DNA of 64,000 nt from Antedon mediterranea (GCF_964355755.1 NC_092672.1:32794501-32858500); one strand, 5' to 3'; positions 11,194 to 23,735 are shown, counted from the first letter of the stretch. The notes: generated by a model not told the origin, from the sequence alone. Translations and numbers: made by a program.

Positions 11194-11910
11194 ATGCTAC
11201 CAAAAAGAAACTTAGACTGGAACGAATATCTCTTTCAAGAACCAGTAGATCCTAGACCAATTGAGAAGAAGGTGTCGTTCCGTCTAGAACCAATTACAAC
11301 GAACACCAGCGGGGGTCCATCTGCGTCCACAGTATCCACTCGTCCAGGCGATACTCCATCGGGAAAGCTACGATTTGGACCAATAGAACGATCAAGAATT
11401 AAAGAATTACGTAACTATAACGCATCAACAATGTTGAAAAACTTCCAACTGCCTTTAGTTTTCAGAAAGCAATTTTATCAGAACTATCCGTCAGGATTTC
11501 TCCCGCCTATTCAAAAAGTGGTTCCAGATTGCCAGCGTGCGTCTAGGTGGCGCGCGCCATTTTCAAAATCATCAAAAGTTGTCAGTATCCCGCCAGTTGA
11601 GAGAAGGGCTACTGGATTCAAAAGTTTAAAATGCCGATTAGAAGCAAAGGGTGTGCACGTGAGCGCGCCCAAATTAGAAAATATAGAAAAATCAGACTAT
11701 AGAAAATCGGACAAGAAGGCAGACGATAAGAAAGCAGAAGATAAGGCAGAAGATAAGAAAGCAGAAGATAAAAAAGTAGACGAGAAGGCAGACAATAAAA
11801 AGGCAGAAGATAGGAAACTAGACGGCAAGAAGGCAGACGATAAGAAAGCAGACGATAAGAAGGCAGACGATAAGGCAGGAGATAAGAAAGCAGACGATAC
11901 GAAGGCATGA
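11194..11910 (+). CDS. Unrecognised 238-residue basic protein with KADDKK-type repeat tail
   Basis: The open reading frame starts at an ATG in the context TTCATGCTACC. I do not recognise the family. Residues 1 to about 165 look like a genuine non-repetitive protein, rich in Pro, Arg and aromatic residues (for example FQLPLVFRKQFYQNYPSGFLPP near residues 83-103). There is no signal peptide and no membrane segment. Residues about 168-238 are almost only Lys, Asp, Ala and Glu in KADDKKAEDKK-like units, predicted highly charged and either helical or disordered. A poly(A) signal follows at 11969. The gene converges on CSTF1. It could be a cytoskeletal or ciliary protein, but nothing in the sequence proves that. 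Confidence 0.65.
   Translation: MLPKRNLDWNEYLFQEPVDPRPIEKKVSFRLEPITTNTSGGPSASTVSTRPGDTPSGKLRFGPIERSRIKELRNYNASTMLKNFQLPLVFRKQFYQNYPSGFLPPIQKVVPDCQRASRWRAPFSKSSKVVSIPPVERRATGFKSLKCRLEAKGVHVSAPKLENIEKSDYRKSDKKADDKKAEDKAEDKKAEDKKVDEKADNKKAEDRKLDGKKADDKKADDKKADDKAGDKKADDTKA
11698..11906 (+). repeat. Coding minisatellite of 12-15 bp units
   Basis: Repeats of GACGATAAGAAAGCA and variants in multiples of three encode the KADDKK tail of the 238-residue protein. The pure Lys/Asp/Ala/Glu content also keeps the reverse frames open, producing spurious Ser/Leu-rich ORFs on the minus strand. Confidence 0.85.
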
Positions 11911-11968
11911 GACAAAGGAAAGTCACCATTGTAAAAACGGATAAATGTTCTTCAGATCATAATCATTA

Positions 11969-11974
11969 AATAAA
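11969..11974 (+). terminator. Poly(A) signal of the 238-residue gene
   Basis: AATAAA lies 59 bases after the stop codon at 11910. Confidence 0.55.
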
Positions 11975-12005
11975 TTGCCAGCAGATATTAATATACAAAG
12001 ACAAT

Positions 12006-12016
12006 TTTATTTTATT
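12006..12016 (-). terminator. Probable poly(A) signals of CSTF1
   Basis: Two overlapping AATAAA hexamers on the minus strand lie about 630 bases after the CSTF1 stop at 12648. They are about 35 bases from the opposing gene's signal, so the two 3' ends probably overlap. Confidence 0.45.
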
Positions 12017-12410
12017 TCTTTGTTGTGTTCACATACAAAAACAACACAATACTACGATCTTTGTTTCACTTTTTGAAACAACTAAGCTTTGCTGTCAAAA
12101 TAAATCATTAAAATAAGAATTACTCAGAATTCTGTGTTACTTTTTTCATTTAAAATGTTTAGATTAAGTTAATATTACTATTGTTACGAGTGACATTTTT
12201 CAGCTTGTGGCGCCCCATACCTGTAGAGCTAAAATATCCATTTTGTTTATCATGGAGGAATTTCCATGTTTGATATTTACACAATTCTATTAATTATATA
12301 GACCCTTGTCTGCACATTTCCAAAACGACACTTTACTTTACTGTAATGCAATTTCCTTAAGCCACATTCACACTTGAAATGAAACAATAGCTTTACTCTA
12401 CTAAACCCTT

Positions 12411-12536
12411 AAGCTCTGTCTACACTATCAAACTAGTTTGACATAAAAAGTGTGATGTGCCTAAATACGGTAATGATATGACATCATCGTGTCCATGGCC
12501 ACACCCCATTTTTTGTCACATAAAGTTTGATAGGCA
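12411..12536. mobile_element. AGCTCTGTCTACACTATC-type MITE, 3'-UTR copy
   Basis: The copy begins TTAAGCTCTGTCTACACTAT, contains the GTGATGTGCC and ATGACATCAT blocks of the family, and ends near GTCACATAAAGTTTGATAG. The outermost right end is missing. It lies in the CSTF1 3' UTR. Confidence 0.6.
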
Positions 12537-12647
12537 TTATTTTTTTATGAGTTTCATTAAATTACTTTTCTCTTATGAACATACAATAACTCTTAGCATT
12601 ACTATACACTTCAAAATTGAGTGAACCTAGCCTCTGGAATGTGTTTT

Positions 12648-15600
12648 CTAGTCAGAGCTTTTTACGCAGTACCAGAACCGTGCACGGTGATCATCACTGC
12701 ACGTTAGTAAGCCAGGACTGGTGGGTGAATGCACCATCATACGTACCAAGTTGTTGTGTCCTGCAAGACAATTTGTAAACAAAAATCAACACTTTTATTT
12801 GTAAAGCTCTGTCTAGACAAGCATTATGTTACAAAACAATGTGATGTGCCCATATGGACATGATGTCATATCACTACCATATTTGGGCATATCACAACCA
12901 TATTTGGGCATCACTCTTTTTTTGTTTTTTTGATAGTGTAGACAGCTTAAGATTTATAACAGATTTATTGGTATTAGTGTATTAAATGGATTGTTAAAAG
13001 GGAATGTTGACTTAGGTCACTCCATTAATCCATAATTAAATTCATATACCAACTTGGAATAAAAATGAAATTGAGGGAAGCATTGCATGCTAAATCATTA
13101 ATCATATTGTTTAAAAATATATCCAAACATAGAGGCCTCATTAGCATCTGAGTTTTGTGTACAAATATCCAGTTTAAAATGTTCATTCTAAATGATGTGG
13201 GATTGATGAGGTATTTTTTAATTAATGCTTTAGTATAGTACTCCCAACTTTTAATTAATGTAACTCGCTTTGCTCGCGTACCATCTAGGTCATGCCCACA
13301 GATGGTTCTCAGGTGGTTAAAATCAGTACCGAAAGTACGAACCAACTTTATATACCATCGAGCAAACATTCTAAAAGCAACGCACGATTTACCAAATTTT
13401 GCCCTTACGTAAATTTATATATAGATACCAGTATGTTAGCTTACCTAACGAGAGTAGCCTATTACGCTCTGCATTTCTCGAGTCCCAACAACATAAACTG
13501 TTTGTTCTTTCATCGGGGAAGAAAACTACAAAGAAAAGAAAGTCAAATTTGAAATTGGCTTACATAACCTACATTGCAGACTGTTTGAGTTGAATCCGAG
13601 TAGACAAGTCGTCTCAAGATTTTTTAATGAGGGTGATCCATCCAGAAATTGCTGATCATTAGGGACCCTCAGAGGTTCACAAGACAAACATATACACAAG
13701 ATGCCCTACATAAACAAAGTCTTTGGAAGTGGAGTTGTAATTTTGTCCTTAGAAAAAATCCTGACATGTGACGGGATTTGAACCCAGGACCCTTGGAGTG
13801 TTAACCAAGCATCAGAACCACCAAGCAACAACTCCACTCTAGCGTCAGTCGTAGTTTTTAGGTCATTGGGAGAACTTTAAACATGTTAAATTTTCTCAGG
13901 ACGAGGCGGTTCGCCAGGCCTTGTTGTATGATGCTGTATGGGTTAGCCTTTAGTCGACTACGTACCATAATCCTCCGTGTGATTGAACACGGCAGTTGTT
14001 CTGTGATTCTGTTTCTCGACTCCAGCACCAGTGTACGTAATTAATGCTCTTCCTGTGGCTATCTCCCATAGTTTTACAAGCGAATCTTTACCACTAGATA
14101 AAATATACTGCAAAAAATAAAGTAATAATACTGTATGACCAAATATAGTGCAAGATAATACTTGAGCATGGGATTGTACTCATTCCATAGGTAGCATGTT
14201 TTTATATTGTACATGGCAAAAGACATTGAAAAATATTACAGCACGTACTCAAAAGTATGCGGGGTGAACAAGGTCAAAGCCTACGGCAACTAACGTTGGA
14301 ACAAGCAGGTTTGATTTCACGCAGGCGGGGCAAACACAATTGTTGGAAGAGCATTTCCTTACGTTGCGTCAGTTGAGTTGCTAGTGGGACCCAAGCTTAA
14401 AATAGCAAAGTTATTACCTTGGAGTTTCTTGAAAACCTAACAGAGCAAACTTTTTCTCCTCCGTGAGCCTTATTGTAGGTGGACACACATCTGTTGCTGA
14501 CACCATCCCAGATTTTGATAGCGCCATCTTTACTTGCACTAACATATAAGTTAGCTGATGGACAGTATTGTACCTGAAGAAGAATTACAATATAGTGTAC
14601 AGCATCTACACAAAAGATGTTTCCTATTTCCTTTACAATTTCTACATATACTGTTGATATGTAACAATGCCAACAATATGGTTAAGCTCTGTCTACACTA
14701 TCAAACTTTATGTGACAATACAAATTTTATGTGCTCATATATGGACATGATGATGTCATATCACTACCATATTTGGACATATCACTAACCTATTTGGGCA
14801 CACCACATTTTCTTTGTCAAACTAGTTTGATAGTATAGACAGGGCTATAGATTTTGCTGCTGTCCTTTAAGCTTGGTTCCAACTAGGACACAACGCAAGG
14901 ACCTAAGCTCAAGTAGCCTGACCAATCACAAGCGAAGGATTATTCAAACAAAGTGTCACTTGCGTTGTACAGATGCATTGTTATTTTAAAGAAACAAAAT
15001 AAATGTATAAAAAAACAGGTCAAAAAATACTTTTTATCACTATATGCTGATTAACAACACCTTTGTTTTATTTAAGTTCTATATACTTGTTCTTATGTAA
15101 AAGGGTCCTACAAAAAAACGAAGCTACAGCTTTTTTATGCAGGATCCCTGTTTTCAGTTGTACTGTAATTATGATGTACTGTAATTGATGACTAAATAAA
15201 TGTGGAAAAAATTAAATGAAATTGTGTCCTAGTGGGAAACAATCTTCAGTAGCCTGATATGACACTCCTCTAACTTACTGCTGTTATGGATCCTGTGTGT
15301 TGGTCAACAGGGTTACATGACACAAAACACTGCAGTGTGTTAGCATCATACAGCCGTACTACAAAATAAATATTAATATACGGTTTAACAATTTATTTAA
15401 TATGTGCAATATTAAACATTAGTAATATTATTTGACCTGGTGTTATTTATATTAATTTATAGCATCTTTTAAAGTATAGATTGGTGGTTATCATGGCTTA
15501 CGATTCCTGGGTTAAAATTCTTTTTAAATCTTAAATTTTTTCTTACGACAAAAAAATGTAGAGCATCTTACAATGCATGTATACCTGTTTAATGAATGTA

Positions 15601-18600
15601 TTTAGCACTGAGCATTACTTGGGGAACTAAACATGCCCTATTTATGGCTAGGTTTATTATCCCTATATAGTAATAATACATGATACATACACCCTTGGTT
15701 ACAAGCCAGTGTGTTTTTTTAAAAAAAGGGGACAATTCGTCATGAGCTAGAGGCTAGTTTACCTACATTAGGCATATTTACCATACTTTCATTGGGGTGA
15801 TCTCTAGTGTGAAAATGGCACTTCAGAAAAAGGGGGGTTCGTTTGAACACTCGAAAAAAACAGACAACTGTTCATTTGAGGTGAATGATCAATTCCTTAC
15901 ATGTCGGGTGCTTTGTTCCTACAACTAGAAAATCTCCAGAAGGGTGGAAAGAAAGACATTTTATCTTCTCAGCTTCCTTAATTGTCTTGTAAGCCTTTTT
16001 CACTGATGATTTTGAATAATCATAAAGTTTAATAGTGTAGTCTTTGCTGCCAGACGCTAGAATTGGTACGCTGGGGTGAAAGTCTAGTGCTGTTACAGAC
16101 TAAGAAAGCAAAAAACAGTAATTAATTAATTAATTAATTAGTTAATTAATTAATTAATTAATTAATTAATTGGCATACAAGTAACGTAGTTTTCTAGTGG
16201 ATGAAACCAGAAAATCTTCCGTAACTTTTATGTAAAATATACTTTTATATACTAGTATAAGAATAAAAATGAGCAAATGTTTACTGCTTTCCTTGGGCAT
16301 CACATATTAATTTATTTCACCATAATATATTCAAAATGATACCTCGATAATGTACTGTATCAAGTCTTCATGGAAAAATACTTTAAAATGGAGGTTCTGT
16401 GTGCACATCGGAAGTTTTTTTGTGATGAGTGGGTTTTACCTGATTTTATATGGTTCAAATTCAGCCCCTGTTGATGGGCCTGTTTCTGCTGCATAAAAAT
16501 AAACCGGTTAAAATCGGTGTGAATAAATTAACTTCATTTTCTTGGGAGCAGAAACAGGACAAATTTGTGATAACCAGTTAAAAGGCAGCGCAAAATAACC
16601 ATTTAACCGGTTATCGCTGGGCAATTTTCAGCTACAACACGAAATAACGGTTATTTGATTGACAGCTGCTGACCCCGAGTCAACTACATGGCAATAACGT
16701 TTGAATTAACCGCCAGGACCAATTGCATTTTGGGAAATTCTAACGATTTTTGTCAATGACCACCCATTGATTTAACCTGTTATTTTGGAGCACAAATTGA
16801 GCAGAAACGAGATCTTGTTACATTTAATCCATTTTAAAATAAATGGTTAATTTGCTTTTTGCAGCAGAAACAAACCAAGTGAGTTTATGAGAGCCTGCTG
16901 TTCAAGTAGTAGAGCTTTGTTTGCAAAAAAGATTATCACACCAAGAATAAACAAATGACATACTTCTAAATGATCATATAATGTCCTAATAACTGGATGG
17001 CTTTCCATATTACTCTGTTGGTTGTCATTGGCAGTTGAACTTAAAGGTGCAGAACTTTTTGCAAGCATTCTCTCTACATCAAGTATCTGTAAAAAAAAAA
17101 AGTGTTCAACCCTAATTCCATCCATAAGTCCACTATTATCTATGTATACACAAATGAATCTCCTGGTCATTCCAGTCAAGGAAAGAAACATCTACTCTTC
17201 TTTTTTTTACCTCCGCCAAGGAGGTATATGTAATCGATCGCATGTGTTTGTCTGTTTGTTTGTTAGCAGGATTACTCAAAAAGTAATTACAAGGTCTTTA
17301 CCAAAATGAATGTACAGATAGATATGTGGTCAAGGACCATTCCATTAAATTTTGGGACCATTTCAGACCACGGTCCCAATTCTGGACCACTTTTTAGTAT
17401 ACTTTTCAGACCTGTTAGTGTTAAAAGATAGGACAAAATTGTTCAAAAGCCGGCGAGCAGTCTTAAAGTAACAAGTAAACTGTAATTGCATTTTCTCGAA
17501 AACTACTTGTCCAAAAAACTTCATTTTTGTACTGATTTGTAATTTTAAAACATAATTTTATTTAATGTGCACGTTTTTTTATGCGAGTAATTTAAAAAAA
17601 CCTATTTCTTTTCAGATTCAATCGTTTGATTTTCGTGTTTCTGTTCTATTGTTAGTCAACTGAAGCTATTGTTGTTGAAAGGCTTGTTACATAACCATTG
17701 CACCAAACTCGCATACACATGCTTGTAATGAAATTAGCCTAAATCACAAACAGTATTAAGACACACACAAATATATATATATATATATTTCTTATGTAGG
17801 AGAATTTTACAGTAGGCGGAGGTATGCACTCTCGGAGTGTCTTTCTAGTTTTTAAATGCATTTACAGTTTTATTAGAAAATCATCATCTGAAACATTTGA
17901 AATTGATTGATCAGAAGGAGTTTTTTTTGGAGAAGTATTTAGACTTGGGAATGGATATACTGCTGATATGTCTTGTTAATAATAATTTCTCTACTTCAGT
18001 GGTGCATTTTCAACCTACTTTTATAGAGGCATCTTCTGAGCCAGTAGCTATCAACTGACCTGAAATTAGAAAGTCAAACAAAAGCAAATTAAAATTCTCA
18101 AATGATTATTTTTTTACATAAATACACAGATTCTTGAATACTTGATGGGTCCGGCGCCGGCAAATCTAACCGAACGTCAATGTTTCTTTTCACGCATGCA
18201 TATTGATTGGCACATTGATTCGTGAATACAAGACATTGATGTTCAATCCGCCGAACTGAAATCGTGCTGGAACAGGTGTGAAAGACAGTTTTAGGTCTGT
18301 TGTCTTACCATCAGCACTCCAAGCCGCAGCTCGGCATGGACCTTTGTGTGCTGTCACATAGCATGTCTCGTACATGGCTGCTTCTGGGGCCGTTGTCCTG
18401 ACGTCTGTGTCAAATTCCAAGTCGATACAGGAACCTGGTTCAACAGTGTCCGAGATATTCTTTGGTCTGTGAACTGTAAAAAAAAAATGTTTATGTGCAG
18501 ATGAAAATAAACATAGCTCAAAACTGTATGTAATGTAATTCTATCAATCATGAATGTGTGTAGTTCAAAAAGGGGTGTAGAATCACCCACCCGTCCGTCA

Positions 18601-19082
18601 GGAATATTATAATAATACTATTCTTACTTACAATCGAGGTCGGATCGTAGACCCAACTGAACAACATGTTGCAGTTTGTTGGAAGGAGGGCAGTCAGGCA
18701 CTGCAGAAATAGCTTTGCTTATCAGACCAGCTGCATCGTGAAAACCATCATACAAAAGCTGACTATAGAAGGGAAGAACAACAATATAATACAGTAGGAT
18801 TGAAAGAAAGAAACAAAAACTATGCTGAATTGGTCTAGCCTAGGCCTAGCCCTTTACAGCAGTAATGACGTCCACATGGATGGCTCCCGGCCAGACTAGG
18901 CCTAGCCAGACTGCATTGCCTTTGAATTGTGGCGGGAGCTGAGTTAAACCAGAATGAAGGGTTGGCCTAAACTCAATTGACTCAATCATCGGCCTAGAGA
19001 TATCAAATACCTTTAAAACATACCTTATCATCAACCGATACATAAGCTCTCGTTCCCTTACAGAGAGAGTGCTTTCAGACAT
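12648..19082 (-). CDS. CSTF1: Cleavage stimulation factor subunit 1 (CstF-50), complete, 11 exons
   Basis: WD40 subunit of the CstF complex, which binds GU-rich RNA downstream of poly(A) sites in the nucleus. Coding exons on the minus strand: 19024-19082, 18632-18762, 18309-18473, 18019-18059, 16964-17086, 15901-16099, 15279-15358, 14418-14573, 13966-14107, 13445-13525 and 12648-12760. Every junction has GT..AG ends and the phases agree, giving 1290 bases and 429 residues; the human protein has about 431. The N-terminal dimerisation segment includes LMISQLLYDG. The linker carries IDLEFDTDV and [16 protein letters not shown]40 repeats follow, with [59 protein letters not shown] and a final [11 protein letters not shown] before the stop. 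CstF-50 normally binds CstF-77. The gene is tail-to-tail with the 238-residue gene and head-to-head, about 1.5 kb away, with patched-like copy A. Confidence 0.95.
12803..12951. mobile_element. AGCTCTGTCTACACTATC-type MITE in CSTF1 intron 10
   Basis: It starts AAAGCTCTGTCTAGACAAGC and ends TTGATAGTGTAGACAGCTTAA. The interior has GTGATGTGCCCATATGGACATG and a short internal duplication of the CATATTTGGGCAT block. Confidence 0.65.
13745..13902. mobile_element. 158 bp inverted-repeat element around a tRNA-like core
   Basis: Imperfect inverted repeats of about 22 bases (GTCCTTAGAAAAA...ACATG at 13745-13768 and its partner at 13882-13902) enclose a minus-strand tRNA-like sequence at 13766-13840. 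That core has a near-perfect B box GGGTTCAAATCCCG (13772-13785) and an A-box-like GTTGCTTGGTGGTTC (13815-13829). It lies in CSTF1 intron 9 and is tRNA-derived rather than a functional tRNA gene. Confidence 0.5.
14683..14849. mobile_element. AGCTCTGTCTACACTATC-type MITE in CSTF1 intron 7
   Basis: This is the most complete copy in the window. Ends AAGCTCTGTCTACACTATC and GATAGTATAGACAGGGCT form inverted repeats, with ATGGACATGATGATGTCAT in the centre. Confidence 0.7.
14869..15244. mobile_element. About 375 bp TIR element in CSTF1 intron 7
   Basis: CCAACTAGGACACAA (14879-14893) is matched in inverted orientation by TTGTGTCCTAGTGGG (15222-15236). A related end with CTAGTGGGACCCAAGCTT lies at about 14380-14398. 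No coding capacity is visible. Confidence 0.45.
16119..16172. repeat. (TTAA)n microsatellite
   Basis: Near-perfect TAAT/TTAA repeats with one interruption lie in CSTF1 intron 5, just upstream of exon 6 in gene orientation. Confidence 0.9.
17206..17826. mobile_element. CCTCCGCC-bounded dispersed repeat in CSTF1 intron 4
   Basis: It starts ACCTCCGCCAAGGAGGT, then GTTTGTTTGTTAGCAGGATTAC, and ends AGGCGGAGGTATGCACTCTC. The short inverted ends and the 'TTAGCAGGATTACTCAAAAAG' type of block recall a repeat I know as widespread in marine animals. An (AT)n tract lies at about 17769-17789. No ORF is evident. Confidence 0.5.
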
Positions 19083-20598
19083 AATTAAACTTAGTTATTT
19101 TAACCTAAAAATGAAGGAACTTCTTCTATAGAAACTCTGCCGCACATGCACCGGTACGAAATCCGCAAACGAAAACAGTGTCTATGGAACGTCCACATAT
19201 GACACGCCGATTTCGCAAATTTTCGAAAGAAAATAGACGGATAAATATTATTATTGTCCATAATTATTAATAATTATACTATTTTCTTTACGAATGGTGT
19301 ATGGTGAGCTTACTGATGATTTAAAATCGTCGTATCCAATCTACGACATTGGCATGAGATACAGACTTGCCAATACCATCTATGACAGGAATTGTCCAAA
19401 TTATAGTTATTTTATTTCAATGTAAAAGTTTTATTTCAATGTAAAAGTCATACTAATAAATCTTAGTACAGTAACTGTACATGTATTCAATTTCGATTAT
19501 TTCTTATATTTATTCCAGCAGCATAATATCAACAACACAATAGCATACAATAAAAAAAATGCTGCACATAAACACCTTCGCTGTCGAGCGATTTTTTTTT
19601 TTTTCAATGCCTGTAAATCCATACCTGTTCAGTCATGTTGGGAACATTGTAGGCTAATGATGCAAAAATTTTAAGTAATGCGTTTTTAAAAAATGGAGTT
19701 GATCCCTTAACTTCCCCAAATCTTAGAATACCTGTTCAGTCACTGTATTCATCGTATTGTTATATATCTATCTACGTACTTGGCCCTGACACTCATCGAC
19801 TATTACCGTATCCGATAACCGGAAAAATGTATGTTGGCGTTCATGGTATGATAAAAGATGTACTCTTCTTTATTCCGCTTAGTAATGTCCTGTGGTTAGT
19901 ATAAACAAACCTACATCCTATAAAATTGTGGTTTCAATTGAAGTTTTTCATTATAATTATTATTTTAAAAATATTCAGCCAAGAAGAAGGTGAGTTTTTG
20001 TTTTACTTTAGGCCTTAACCACCCCTTAAAATGTGCTCCTTATAAATAATATAACAATGAATATATAATAATAATGAATTTACCAGGAATAGAGAGCTAT
20101 TCAGAGAATCGAGTAAACAGGTAATACTTTAAAATGTTCTATTCTTATTACCATTGAAACTTCGAAAATATATTATTTAAAGTATTGCTCGCATACATTT
20201 CTTAAAAACTGTTTATAACTTGTTATACAATTAATTGTATTATACATGAGAGTAGACTAAAGTTCCGTATTTGTTATGAATGATAATAAGAGCCATTTAT
20301 AGCCTAACCCTCGCAATTATATAATATGCGATAGGATTTCCTTAACATCTCTAACCGCCCCTGCCCCCTAATAATTTCCAACGAGGTTATTGTACTATTA
20401 ATGTTGACATATAAATAGTATTTATAGGCCTAATATATAATAATAAGTTTAATTATTTTCGTTATTTTAATTTCATTTTTAATTTTATTGTAAATAATTC
20501 ATGATAATTGTAGTTTGTGATGGTTCGCTGTTGGTATTAAAAAAAGAAAGAAAACACGATTAACATATTTTCCTTGTTTTATAGTGGAAACCAAAATT
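19083..20598. promoter_or_regulatory. Divergent intergenic region between CSTF1 and patched-like copy A
   Basis: The two start codons face away from each other across about 1.5 kb, so both promoters should lie here. No clear TATA box was found. An acceptor-like TTTTATAG at 20577-20584 just before the copy A start codon suggests a non-coding first exon upstream. A block at about 19180-19250 resembles sequence at about 24434-24500. Confidence 0.35.
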
Positions 20599-23500
20599 AT
20601 GAAGCGCCCTCGATTAGATTTTATTGAAGAAGGTCTTACCAAACTATATGCCAAATATGGACGTATCATTGCCCGGTACCCGTGGCCATTTCTGATCATC
20701 CCTGTACTAGTAGCAATCGGGCTAGGATACGGAATGAGTAAATTAACTACTGTGTCTAGTGTGGAATATCTGTACACACCAGTTAATGGTCAGGCTAAGG
20801 TTGACCGTGAAATACTTGAATCTCTTTTTACGTCAGACGATGTCGACGCTGCGTCTGTCACTCGCCTAACGCGCACCATTTTGTATTCTTTTGCTTTAAT
20901 TTCAGCAAAAGAGGAAAATGGTAATACACTCTCAACTGAAATATTTTCAGAAATTCTTACGTTACACGAAGAAATAACGAATATAACCATCACAAGTAAC
21001 GGGATTGAGTATGGTTGGGAGGATCTATGCCTGGCTGTTGATGGTGAATGTCTCCCTCTGTTAGTTATCAAGGCATTTGAAGATGATGTGGATAATCTCG
21101 ATAACTTAACAATAACTTATCCACTGCACGTAGATGGATCTGGAATGGAGTTCTTTCTTGGGACTGACGTTGGTGGCGTTACTTACCAATCTGATTCTGA
21201 TACTCAACTCGAGCGTGCGTTCTTAGTAAAGTTGAATTATTATCTATCCATTGACAGAAGTGTCAGAGGAGCAACTAATGTTTGGAGTGCCGCTTTTATT
21301 GATTTTCTACAGAACTACCAATCAGATTTGCTTGATATACGCGTGTACACGACGCGCTCGTTGGATACAGAACTTGCAAAGGTCATTGATCAGATTGTTC
21401 CAGTACTTACAATTGGCGCAAGTCTTCTAATTTCTTTTGCCGTCTTGTCGAGTAACAAACGTGACTGGGTTCAGAATAAACCACTACTTTGCCTGACTGG
21501 TGTACTATCGGCTGTTTTTGCTATAGCGTCATCATTTGGCTTGTTAAGTTACTGCGGATCAGAATTTACCGAAGTTGTGGCATGTTTACCAGTTCTTATT
21601 CTAAGTAAGTAAATAAATATAAAGTTCGTTGCGCATAGTTAAAAATTCTTTAGTATTCCTTTGATCAGTTTTTTCATATTAGACGAGTATATTGAAGGTT
21701 ATTCTTTAATTTTTGTATATATGATAATTAAAATACGTTTATGTTTCTATTTATACAAACAATTTAAGGTTCAAATGATTCCAGAACGGGAGAAAGGAAA
21801 ATGTTCCGATCGTTATAATGACACAGTTTTGTAATCTTACTAAATGATAATTAATGTTGTTTTCTAGGTATTGGAGTAGATGATATGTTTATTATGTTAG
21901 CTGCTTGGAGAAACACAAACATTCACAGCTCAGTTGAAGACCGGATGTCCAGAGCTTTTAGCGAAGCTGCCTTGTCAATAACCATCACCAGCATTACAGA
22001 TGGGCTAGCGTTCGCTGTCGGTGTCTTTTCTATCTTTCCATCTGTCCGAATATTTTGCACGTACGCCGCTGTCGCTGTCGCCGCTGATTTCTTGTATCAA
22101 ATAACCTTTTTCGCTGCAGCTATGGTGCTGTTCGGATACCGCGAATCGGCCAATCGTCACTGCCTGACATTTCAGAAAGTTAAGCCGGATGATGAAGCGC
22201 CAAATCGTTGCTACAGGGTGATGTGTGCTGGGGGACTGGCTCACGAGTCGTCAGGTAAAAACGCTCCAAGTCTAGAACAGTTTTCCCCAAGCTCACTGAT
22301 GCGATTTTTTAGGGCCTGGTTTGGACCCGTCGTTCTTCACAACATATCTAAAATCGTTATATTACTTTCCTATGTTGCATATCTGGCTGGTGGGATTTGG
22401 GGAGTCTTGAACTTAAAAGAGGGTCTTGCTCCCACTAGTTTAGCTGCCGACGACTCCTATGTGAACGATTTCTACGAATATGAATATCAATATCTCCGCG
22501 AGTACGGTCCCAGTGTAATGGTAGCAATTACCGAACCCCTCGATTATTCTGATACTACGGTTCAGGCAAACATTGAAACACTTACGTCAGACTATGAATC
22601 TCTTGATGTTATCCATTCGTCAGAATTTACCGAATCGTGGCTTCGGTACTACTTGTTGTATCTGCAGACTGCCAGCATCACTTACAGCAATAATGAAGAG
22701 TTCATCACGATATTACGTCAGCAGTTTCTGCAGGTCGCTGCGTACGCACGTTACTCACAAGATATTGTGTTCGCTGCTGATGAGAATTCTACAGAAATCA
22801 TTGCGTCACGGTTTATCTTACTCTCTAAAGATATCTCAAGCACAGAAAGAGAAAGGGAATTATTGGAGCAAACACGTGACGTTTCAGAAGCCTCGCCATA
22901 TGCGACATTTCCATACAACACCCTGTTTGTTTTCTTTGACCAGTACAGTGCCATTTTGCCAGCAACACTTCAAAATCTTTTTATTGCTTTAGCGGCAATG
23001 TTTATAGTGTCAATCCTTCTAATTCCAAGTCTTACTTGTTGCATCTGGGTTGTAGCGGCCATTGCATCCATTGAAGTTGGGGTTGTTGGATACATGACAT
23101 TTTGGGGTGTACGTCTTGATTCTATATCTATGATCGTCATCATCTTATGCATTGGGTTCAGTGTTGATTTCTCTGCACATATCACTTACTCCTACACGGT
23201 AGCTCCTGGAAGCACTAAGGAAGACCGGATGAACAATGCTTTGTTTCTACTAGGCATGCCCATGCTGCAAGGTGCCGTTTCAACAATTCTCGGGGTTCTT
23301 GTCCTAGCTTTCTCGGACTATTATATATTCCGTACATTGTTTAAAACTCTGTTTTTGGTGATTGTTTTGGGGTTGTATCACGGGTTATTTGTTATGCCAG
23401 TATTATTACCAATGTTTGGACCAAGGTCTTTCAAACTTCGAAAGTTTACTAAAAAATCAGTGAGAGGTATGAGTTTTAATTCCGAACGTGCTATACGGGC

Positions 23501-23645
23501 ATTGCGAAAAAGAGATGATACTATACGAAGAAGTAATGCATACGAAAATGATAGCCCAAGAGCCACAACCCACGATTCCAGGTCATATCCAGACCGGGTT
23601 AAGGATGTTCCTGATGTTTTAACGGCAACAGAACATTGTGTTTGA
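20599..23645 (+). CDS. Patched domain-containing protein (PTCHD3-like), copy A
   Basis: RND-superfamily membrane protein related to Patched and PTCHD3. Two coding exons, 20599-21604 and 21868-23645 (intron GT..AG, 263 bp), give 927 residues, a usual length for the family. The first ATG is used; the GTG 15 bases earlier is unlikely in an animal. TM1 is about residues 29-46 (PWPFLIIPVLVAIGLGYG). A large extracellular loop follows to about residue 260, then the first five-helix bundle (sterol-sensing-domain-like) spanning the splice site. It carries the GVDDMF motif at about 339-343, and the second half has the equivalent GFSVDFSAH at about 765-773. A second loop lies between. The cytosolic tail is rich in Arg, Lys and Ser. 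The transported substrate, if any, cannot be read from the sequence. A poly(A) signal is at 23736. Confidence 0.9.
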
Positions 23646-23735
23646 ATAATACAGTATTAGCAGAATAGGAGAAGAAGTGACATATACGTGTTGATAGCAA
23701 TTTTAATTTTGACTTCCTGTTGCTCTCCTAACGGA

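Noticed and set aside
11618-11929. Minus-strand Leu/Ser-rich ORFs opposite the 238-residue gene
   Set aside because: They are the reverse reading of the KADDKK coding repeat; the plus strand has the sensible start and poly(A) signal.
13025-13369. 114-codon minus-strand ORF within CSTF1 intron 10
   Set aside because: It does not continue the CSTF1 frame; exons 10 and 11 with correct phase lie on either side.
20584-20598. GTG at 20584 as the start of patched-like copy A
   Set aside because: An animal gene is expected to use ATG; copy B starts at the equivalent ATG and the GTG overlaps a probable splice acceptor.
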